From Conexibacter sp. (lineage in GTDB: Bacteria; Actinomycetota; Thermoleophilia; Solirubrobacterales; Solirubrobacteraceae): a stretch of 5,227 nucleotides of DNA. Under the pieces are notes generated by a model, which was not told the origin of the DNA, searched no databases, and was given only the letters and a program-made list of their open reading frames with translations. The stretch is taken from positions 1-5,227 of the forward strand of contig JAOPZD010000595.1 in the NCBI GenBank assembly GCA_025964295.1. The letters run 5' to 3'. Both the position numbers and the translations under genes were made by a program. This document shows positions 1 to 4,345 of this stretch, in pieces. Positions within the stretch are counted from its first letter, which is position 1. Every line of letters begins with the position of its first letter.

Positions 1-399
1 GAGGACGGTGGCGCCGATGCCGAGGGCCTTGGTCAGCTCCGCGATGGCCTCGGTGAGGCGGGCGCCTTGGGCGAGCAGCTCGGCGCGCCGGACGCCGTAG
101 GCGAGGTCGCGGTCGCCGAGGTTGAACCAGACGTCGACGCCGAGCTCGCGCAGCCCGTCCATGACGTGGAAGGTGTCGTCGCGCAGCCCCCAGCCGCGGT
201 CGTCGATGCGGTCGGCCAGCCAGAACGTGACGAGGTCGGGGTCCGGCGCGACGTAGGCGCCGTACAGCTCGACGTCGTCGCCGGTGTTGGCGATCACGAC
301 GAGGTCGTCGCCGGCGACGTCGGCCATCCCGCGGGCGAGCTTCGCGCCTCCGGTGCCGCCGGCCAGGACGACCACCGGGGAACGGGAGTCGAAGTCCAT
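1..399 (-). CDS. cofD: 2-phospho-L-lactate transferase (CofD/FbiA family), C-terminus cut off by window edge
   Basis: The 133 visible residues are the N-terminal part of the CofD/FbiA transferase of coenzyme F420 biosynthesis; the family is usually a little over 300 residues, so more than half lies beyond the left edge. A short beta strand leads into a glycine-rich nucleotide-binding loop (AGGTGGAKL, residues 13-21). It is followed by the NTGDD motif (38-42), the PDPDLVT segment (52-58) whose Asp corresponds to the metal/Fo-binding Asp of CofD, RGWGLRDDTF (68-77) and LGDRDLA (94-100). The family joins a phospholactyl-type guanylate donor to the deazaflavin Fo in the cytoplasm; actinobacterial FbiA is known to use the enolpyruvyl donor and make dehydro-F420-0. 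The ATG at 399 is the only plausible start nearby, because the in-frame codons just upstream contain no ATG, GTG or TTG. No Shine-Dalgarno sequence precedes it. It is divergent from the thioesterase gene with an 18-bp gap. The assignment is strong; the donor substrate is inferred from lineage. Confidence 0.93.
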   Translation of the reverse strand, partial: MDFDSRSPVVVLAGGTGGAKLARGMADVAGDDLVVIANTGDDVELYGAYVAPDPDLVTFWLADRIDDRGWGLRDDTFHVMDGLRELGVDVWFNLGDRDLAYGVRRAELLAQGARLTEAIAELTKALGIGATVL

Positions 400-404
400 G
401 CAGC

Positions 405-410
405 GGCGGA
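405..410 (+). promoter_or_regulatory. weak ribosome binding site for the thioesterase gene
   Basis: GGCGGA lies 7 nt before the GTG at 418 and favours it over the in-frame GTG at 427, which would leave 16 nt of spacing. The match to GGAGG is imperfect. Confidence 0.35.
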
Positions 411-415
411 CGATA
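410..415 (-). promoter_or_regulatory. possible -10 element for cofD
   Basis: On the minus strand this reads TATCGT, matching the actinobacterial -10 pattern TAnnnT, and it ends 10 nt before the cofD ATG. With no Shine-Dalgarno sequence ahead of cofD, a very short leader or leaderless transcript would fit. No recognisable -35 is present, and the hexamer sits just ahead of the divergent gene's start, so this is tentative. Confidence 0.25.
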
Positions 416-417
416 AC

Positions 418-774
418 GTGCGGCCGGTGAGCATCGAGGTCCACGAGCACGAGTTCGTCGCGGAGGGCATGCTGCTCACCGACGTGCGGGGCGCGCTGGC
501 CGCGCCCGTGCTCTCGACGCCGGGGATGATCGGGATGATGGAGCACGCCGCGACGTCGCTGGCGCTGCTGCACATCCCGCCCGGGACGGCGACGGTCGGC
601 TTCGAGGTGTGCGTCAAGCACGTCGCGGGCGCGCCGGCCGGTGCGCGCTGCGTCTCGCGGGCGGTGTTGAAGGAGATCGTCGACGAGCGCAAGCTGCGCT
701 TCGACGTCGAGGTGCTCGAGGGCGAGCGCACGATCGGGGTCGGGACCCACGAGCGCCGGGTGGTCGCGCCGTGA
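418..774 (+). CDS. FlK-like hotdog-fold acyl-CoA thioesterase
   Basis: This 118-residue cytoplasmic protein resembles fluoroacetyl-CoA thioesterase FlK of Streptomyces cattleya and its many uncharacterised relatives. The FlK catalytic residues Thr42, Glu50 and His76 have counterparts at Thr34, Glu42 and His68 with identical spacing (8 and 26 residues), within STPGMIGMMEHA (33-44) and GFEVCVKH (61-68). Gly61 matches FlK Gly69, and the GTHERRVV tail motif (109-116) is also shared. The segment before Thr34 is about 6 residues shorter than in FlK and lacks the lid phenylalanines that give fluoroacetyl selectivity, so the substrate is probably another short acyl-CoA; this is inference. The GTG at 418 is chosen for its weak upstream GGCGGA; GTG at 427 is possible and would remove three residues. 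An upstream extension of the frame to 67 exists only as antisense to cofD. The stop overlaps the start of the HMG-CoA lyase gene, so the two are probably cotranscribed. Confidence 0.85.
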   Translation: MRPVSIEVHEHEFVAEGMLLTDVRGALAAPVLSTPGMIGMMEHAATSLALLHIPPGTATVGFEVCVKHVAGAPAGARCVSRAVLKEIVDERKLRFDVEVLEGERTIGVGTHERRVVAP

Positions 775-1721
775 GCGACCTCGTGCCGCCGACCTTCCCC
801 GATCGCGTCCGGATCCGCGAGGTCGGGCCGCGCGACGGGTTCCAGAACGAGCCCGAGGTGATCGCGACCGACGACAAGGTGCGGTTGGTGGACCTGCTGG
901 CGCGGACGGGCGTGCGGCGGCTGGAGGTGACGTCGTTCGTGCGCGCCGACGTGATCCCGCAGCTGGCCGACGGCCCCGAGGTGCTGTCGCGGATGGACGT
1001 GCCGTCCGACGTGGACGTGACGGTCCTGATCCCCAACGAGCGCGGCTTCGACAACGCGCTGGCCCACCGCGACCGGTTCCGCGAGATCAACTGCTTCCTG
1101 AGCGCGAGCGAGTCCCATAACAAGGCCAACGTGAACCGGTCGGTCGAGGAGTCGCTCGTGGGGCTCGAGCGCGTGATCGGGCGCGCCGTGGGGGAGGGGC
1201 TGCGGGCCGAGGGCGTCATCAGCGTGGCGTTCGGGTGTCCCTACGAGGGGCACGTCCCGCCGGAGCGCGTGTTCGGCATCGCGCGGCGGCTGATCGCGGC
1301 GGGCGCGTCGGAGATCGGCTTCGGCGACACGACGGGCATGGCGAACCCGGTGCAGGTGCGCGCGTTCTTCGGCGCGGCGCGCGCGGCGCTCGGCGAGGAC
1401 GTCGAGCTGACCGCCCACTTCCACAACACCCGCGGCCAGGGCCTGGCCAACGTGCTCGCCGCGCTGGAGGCCGGCTGCTCGTCGTTCGAGTCGTCGTTCG
1501 GCGAGCTCGGCGGCTGCCCGGTGCCCGCGGGGGCGACCGGCAACATCGCCACCGAGGACCTCGTGTCGAGGCTGCACGAGATGGGCATCGACACCGGGAT
1601 CGACCTGTCGCTGATGCTCGACGCCGCACGCGCGGCCCGCGACGTCCTCGGCCGCCCGCTGGGCTCCCACACGCTCGTCGCCGGGCCGGTGGCCTGGAAC
1701 GACGAGCTCAGCGCCCGCTGA
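771..1721 (+). CDS. mvaB: hydroxymethylglutaryl-CoA lyase
   Basis: This 316-residue protein, of normal length for the family, is a DRE-TIM metallolyase that cleaves HMG-CoA to acetyl-CoA and acetoacetate, the last step of leucine degradation. The N-terminus carries REVGPRDGFQNEP (16-28) with Arg21 and Asp22, equivalents of human Arg41 and metal ligand Asp42. His216 and His218 in HFHNTRGQGLAN correspond to human His233 and His235. Cys249 in the glycine-rich lid segment LGGCPVPAGATGN matches catalytic Cys266, with the same 33-residue spacing from the first His, and Asn258 matches metal ligand Asn275. SASESHNKANVNRS (109-122) is another family motif. Asn219 replaces the Asp of the human HCHD motif, a variation I believe is common in bacterial members. 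Translation starts at GTG 771, sharing a GTGA overlap with the thioesterase stop, which implies translational coupling. The 3' end overlaps a convergent gene by 14 bp. A related HMGL-like lyase with another substrate is possible but less likely. Confidence 0.9.
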   Translation: MSDLVPPTFPDRVRIREVGPRDGFQNEPEVIATDDKVRLVDLLARTGVRRLEVTSFVRADVIPQLADGPEVLSRMDVPSDVDVTVLIPNERGFDNALAHRDRFREINCFLSASESHNKANVNRSVEESLVGLERVIGRAVGEGLRAEGVISVAFGCPYEGHVPPERVFGIARRLIAAGASEIGFGDTTGMANPVQVRAFFGAARAALGEDVELTAHFHNTRGQGLANVLAALEAGCSSFESSFGELGGCPVPAGATGNIATEDLVSRLHEMGIDTGIDLSLMLDAARAARDVLGRPLGSHTLVAGPVAWNDELSAR

Positions 1722-2487
1722 ACTCCGGCTGGCGCTTCTCGGCGAAGGCGCGCGTGCCCTCGGCGAAGTCCTCAGACCGCGCGCACAGCTCCTGCGCGGC
1801 GACCTCGGCCTCCAGGGACGCGCTCAACGTCGGCTTCGCCACGCTGTCGAGCAGCCGCTTGGCCAGCGCCACCGCGCGCGGCGCGCAGGCCAGCAGCTCG
1901 TCGACCAGCGCGTCGGTCGCCGCGTCGAGGTCCTCGGCCGGCGCCACGCGGTTGACCAGGCCGATGCGCTCGGCCTCGGTGCCGTCGATCACCTTCGAGG
2001 CCATGATCATCTCCTTGGCGCGGCCGAGCCCGATGACCGACGGCAGCCGCGTCGAGCCGCCGACGTCCGGGACCAGCCCGACGCGCGTCTCGACCAGGCC
2101 GATGACGGCCTCGGTGGCCATGACGCGCAGGTCGGCGGCCAGCGCCAGCTCCATCGCCCCGCCGATGCACGCGCCGTGGATCTGGGCGATCGTCGGCTTG
2201 GGCATCTCCTCGAGCAGGTTCCACGTCTCGATGATCGGGCGGCGCGACGCGCGCAGCCGGCCCGGCTCGCCCGCGAGCGCCCCGAGGAAGTTGATGTCCA
2301 TCCCGCTGGAGAACATCGGCCCGGCGCCGCGCAGGACGACGCAGTGGACGCCGTCGTCGTCGGCCGCCGCGCCCAGGGCATCACGCAGGGCCAGGACGAG
2401 CTCGTCGTTGAAGGCGTTGCGCTTCTCGGGGCGGTTGAGCACCACGTGGCGGACCGCGCCGCGGTCCTCGGTCTCGACGATCGGCAT
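1708..2487 (-). CDS. enoyl-CoA hydratase/isomerase (crotonase family)
   Basis: This 259-residue protein has the usual length of a monofunctional crotonase and should hydrate trans-2-enoyl-CoA to 3-hydroxyacyl-CoA in the cytoplasm. LNRPEKRNAFND (17-28) opens the fold. FSSGMDI (59-65) and the GACIGGAMELALAADL segment (105-120) form the two oxyanion-hole regions. Glu113 and Glu133 are 20 residues apart and align with catalytic Glu144 and Glu164 of rat enoyl-CoA hydratase, so hydratase chemistry is well supported. Asp141, in GLVPDVGG, falls where dienoyl-CoA isomerase ECH1 has Asp204, so an isomerase role is also conceivable. The C-terminus (FAEGTRAFAEKRQPEFSGR, 241-259) is typical. The ATG at 2487 follows no Shine-Dalgarno sequence but sits 6 nt after a TACAGT element. 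It is divergent from a 3-hydroxybutyryl-CoA dehydrogenase, the next enzyme of beta-oxidation. Its neighbour mvaB makes a 3-methylglutaconyl-CoA hydratase (LiuC-type) role possible, but nothing in the sequence proves it. Confidence 0.92.
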   Translation of the reverse strand: MPIVETEDRGAVRHVVLNRPEKRNAFNDELVLALRDALGAAADDDGVHCVVLRGAGPMFSSGMDINFLGALAGEPGRLRASRRPIIETWNLLEEMPKPTIAQIHGACIGGAMELALAADLRVMATEAVIGLVETRVGLVPDVGGSTRLPSVIGLGRAKEMIMASKVIDGTEAERIGLVNRVAPAEDLDAATDALVDELLACAPRAVALAKRLLDSVAKPTLSASLEAEVAAQELCARSEDFAEGTRAFAEKRQPEFSGR

Positions 2488-2489
2488 GG

Positions 2490-2522
2490 GGGCACTGTAC
2501 GGGGCGGTTCATTAGGGTGCCG
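2490..2522. promoter_or_regulatory. symmetric divergent promoter / candidate operator
   Basis: The 39-bp gap between the hydratase and dehydrogenase starts holds two mirror-image promoter-like elements. Toward the right, GGGCAC (2490-2495), 17 bp and TAGGGT (2513-2518) end 8 nt before ATG 2527. Toward the left, CGGCAC (complement of 2517-2522), 17 bp and TACAGT (complement of 2494-2499) end 6 nt before ATG 2487. The halves GGCACTGTA (2491-2499) and TAGGGTGCC (2513-2521) are inverted copies matching at 7 of 9 positions, centred on 2506. Both -10 elements fit TAnnnT, and each lies where transcription would begin at or next to the start codon, so leaderless mRNAs are plausible; neither gene has a good Shine-Dalgarno sequence. 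The -35 hexamers do not match TTGACA, so the dyad may instead be an operator. Confidence 0.5.
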
Positions 2523-2526
2523 CGCC

Positions 2527-3420
2527 ATGGCCGAGATCAAGAAGGTTGGAATCGTCGGGTGCGGGCTCATGGGTCATGGGATCGCACAGGTCGTCGCGAC
2601 CGCCGGCTACGAGGTCGTCGTCCGCGAGGTGGACGACGCGACCCTGCAGAAGGGCCTGGGCAAGATCGACAAGCAGCTCGCCCGCGCCGTCGAGAAGGGC
2701 AAGTCGACCCAGGAGGACGCCGACGCGATCCGCGGCCGCCTGACCGGGACGACCGACTACGCCGACCTGGCCGACGCCGATCTCGTCATCGAGGCGATCA
2801 CCGAGAACCTCGGCCTCAAGCTCGAGCTGTGGAAGGCGCTGGACGCCATCGTCAAGGACGACGCGATCTTCGCGACCAACACCTCGTCCTTGGCCGTCAT
2901 CGACCAGGCGGCGTCCACGTCGCGCCCGACGGCCTTCGCCGGCCTGCACTTCTTCAACCCCGCGCAGGTCATGAAGCTCGTCGAGGTCGTCCGCGGAGTC
3001 ACGACGACCGATGAGACCTTCGACGCGGTCCTCGCCTTCGCCGAGTCGCTGCAGGGCAAGATCGCGATCCCGACCAAGGACAAGGCCGGCTTCATCGTCA
3101 ACCGCCTGCTCGTGCCCTACATGCTGGACGCGATGCGCGCCTACGAGGAGGGCGTCGGCTCGATCGCGGAGATCGACGCCGCGATGAAGGCCGGCGCCGG
3201 CCATCCGATGGGCCCGCTGACCCTCGCCGACCTCGTCGGCAACGACACCACCGGCGCGATCTGCGACGTCCTCTTCGACGAGTTCCGCGAGCGCCGCTTC
3301 GCCCAGCCGCCGATCCTGCGCAAGATGCTCTCCGCCGGCTGGTACGGCCGCAAGGCCGGCATCGGCTTCTACGACTACTCGGGCGACGAGCCGGTCGAGA
3401 ACCCCGGCTTGGCGCGTTAG
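2527..3420 (+). CDS. hbd: 3-hydroxybutyryl-CoA dehydrogenase (3-hydroxyacyl-CoA dehydrogenase family)
   Basis: This 297-residue protein is a stand-alone, short-form 3-hydroxyacyl-CoA dehydrogenase, oxidising (S)-3-hydroxyacyl-CoA (typically hydroxybutyryl-CoA) to the 3-keto form in the cytoplasm, or running in reverse. The Rossmann domain begins with VGIVGCGLMGHGIA (7-20), and Glu34 at the end of the second strand takes the usual acidic position that favours NAD+. Ser120 in TNTSSL, His141 in LHFFNPAQVMK and Glu153 in LVEVV correspond to human Ser137, His158 and Glu170 with the same spacing. KAGFIVNRLLVPY (186-198) carries the conserved Asn192 and opens the all-helical C-terminal dimerisation domain, followed by GHPMGPLTLADLVGND (225-240) and the closing GWYGRKAGIGFYDY (271-284). 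It corresponds to the genes called hbd, mmgB or fadB2 elsewhere. The ATG at 2527 follows the divergent promoter region; a longer upstream frame is antisense to the hydratase. An aldo/keto reductase gene starts 46 bp downstream. Confidence 0.95.
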   Translation: MAEIKKVGIVGCGLMGHGIAQVVATAGYEVVVREVDDATLQKGLGKIDKQLARAVEKGKSTQEDADAIRGRLTGTTDYADLADADLVIEAITENLGLKLELWKALDAIVKDDAIFATNTSSLAVIDQAASTSRPTAFAGLHFFNPAQVMKLVEVVRGVTTTDETFDAVLAFAESLQGKIAIPTKDKAGFIVNRLLVPYMLDAMRAYEEGVGSIAEIDAAMKAGAGHPMGPLTLADLVGNDTTGAICDVLFDEFRERRFAQPPILRKMLSAGWYGRKAGIGFYDYSGDEPVENPGLAR

Positions 3421-3428
3421 GGCCCGGA

Positions 3429-3440
3429 CCGCGTTTGCGG
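3429..3440 (+). other. small hairpin just after the dehydrogenase gene
   Basis: CCGC and GCGG flank the tetraloop GTTT, giving a 4-bp stem 8 nt after the TAG stop. There is no T-tract, so it is not a convincing intrinsic terminator and transcription probably continues into the next gene. Confidence 0.25.
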
Positions 3441-3444
3441 AGCC

Positions 3445-3499
3445 GACGGTCGGGAAGCGCCAAGGCATGAGCTTTGCCGACACGACCGTCCCGACCGTC
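3445..3499 (+). repeat. 11-bp perfect inverted repeat bracketing the aldo/keto reductase start
   Basis: GACGGTCGGGA (3445-3455) and TCCCGACCGTC (3489-3499) are perfect reverse complements separated by 33 nt that contain the ATG at 3467. In mRNA this would be a strong GC-rich stem that pairs the GGGA part of the only Shine-Dalgarno-like sequence (GGGAAG, 3452-3457). The right arm belongs to a 9-nt tandem repeat (CGACCGTC at 3483-3490 and 3492-3499) coding for residues 7-11. The repeat is directly visible; a regulatory role is inference. Confidence 0.5.
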
Positions 3500-4309
3500 A
3501 GCCTCCGCGACGGCGAGCAGATCCCCCAGCTGGGCTTCGGCGTCTTCCAGATCCCGCCCGAGGACACCGCCGACGTCACGACCCGCGCGCTGCTCGCGGG
3601 CTACCGGCACATCGACACGGCCGCCGCCTACCGCAACGAGGCGGGCGTCGGCCAGGCGATCCACGCCGCGGGCCTCACCCGCGAGGACGTCTACGTCACC
3701 ACCAAGTGCTTCAACGACGACCACGGCTTCGACCAGGCCAAGCGCGCGCTGCACGCCAGCCTCGAGCGCCTGGAGATGGCGCACGTCGACCTCTACCTGA
3801 TCCACTGGCCGGTGCCGTCCCAGGACAAGTACGTCGAGACCTGGAAGGCGTTCGTCGAGCTCCAGCAGGAGGGGCTGGCGCGGTCGATCGGCGTCTCGAA
3901 CTTCCAGCCCGCGCACCTGGAGCGGATCATCGCCGAGACCGGCGTCACCCCGGTCATCAACCAGGTCGAGCTGCACCCGTACTTCCAGCAGGCCGGGCAG
4001 CGCCGCGAGCACGCCGACCTCGGGATCGTGACCGAGGCCTGGTCGCCGCTGGCGCAGGGCAAGGTGCTCGACGACCCGGCGCTGGTGGCGATCGCCGAGG
4101 CGCACGGCGTGACCACGGGCCAGGTCGTCATCCGCTGGCACCTGCAGCTCGGCAACGTCGTCTTCCCCAAGTCGGTGACCCAGGAGCGCATCGAGCAGAA
4201 CTTCGACGTCTTCGGCTTCACGCTGACCGACGCCGAGATGGCCGCCATCGAGGCGCTCGACGCGGGCGACCGGATCGGGCCCGATCCGGACACGTTCGTG
4301 CGTCCCTAG
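3467..4309 (+). CDS. aldo/keto reductase, AKR5 / 2,5-diketo-gluconate reductase type
   Basis: This 280-residue NADPH-dependent oxidoreductase of the (beta/alpha)8-barrel AKR superfamily reduces aldehydes or ketones in the cytoplasm; its physiological substrate cannot be read from the sequence. The full catalytic tetrad is visible: Asp50 and Tyr55 in HIDTAAAYRNE, Lys80 in VTTK and His113 in LIHWPVP. IGVSNFQPAHLE (141-152) and the INQVELHPY segment (164-172) are the usual substrate- and cofactor-side motifs. FPKSVTQERIEQN (233-245), with Lys235, Ser236, Arg241 and Asn245, is the site that binds the 2'-phosphate of NADPH. It ends near GPDPDTF, as many DkgA-like proteins do, and its length matches DkgA (about 275-280). 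After Lys80 it reads CFNDDHG where relatives usually have a Trp (LWNDDQG-like), which may alter the active-site wall. The ATG at 3467 has GGGAAG 9 nt upstream, inside an inverted repeat. It probably shares a transcript with the dehydrogenase 46 bp upstream and the membrane gene 36 bp downstream. Confidence 0.93.
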   Translation: MSFADTTVPTVSLRDGEQIPQLGFGVFQIPPEDTADVTTRALLAGYRHIDTAAAYRNEAGVGQAIHAAGLTREDVYVTTKCFNDDHGFDQAKRALHASLERLEMAHVDLYLIHWPVPSQDKYVETWKAFVELQQEGLARSIGVSNFQPAHLERIIAETGVTPVINQVELHPYFQQAGQRREHADLGIVTEAWSPLAQGKVLDDPALVAIAEAHGVTTGQVVIRWHLQLGNVVFPKSVTQERIEQNFDVFGFTLTDAEMAAIEALDAGDRIGPDPDTFVRP

Positions 4310-4333
4310 GGCAGGACCCGCCGGCCGGGCGGC

Positions 4334-4339
4334 GAAGGG
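4334..4339 (+). promoter_or_regulatory. ribosome binding site of the membrane protein gene
   Basis: GAAGGG lies 6 nt before the GTG at 4346. That GTG is also the first possible start codon after the in-frame TAG ending the upstream gene, so together they fix the start. Confidence 0.45.
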
Positions 4340-4345
4340 CGCCGG

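Noticed and set aside
67..417. N-terminal extension of the thioesterase frame back to 67
   Set aside because: This part is antisense to cofD and does not resemble a hotdog protein. FlK-type proteins need only the part from about 418.
418..774. Fluoroacetate-resistance gene flK proper
   Set aside because: The catalytic residues match, but the fluoroacetyl-selective lid phenylalanines are missing and no fluorometabolite genes are nearby.
294..1670. A 458-codon minus-strand frame opposite the thioesterase and mvaB
   Set aside because: It lies opposite two genes with conserved catalytic residues, and its translation is biased and shows no family motif.
4317..4330. GC-rich palindromic stretch after the aldo/keto reductase as a terminator
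   Set aside because: The best stem is 4 bp (CCCG/CGGG) and no T-run follows.
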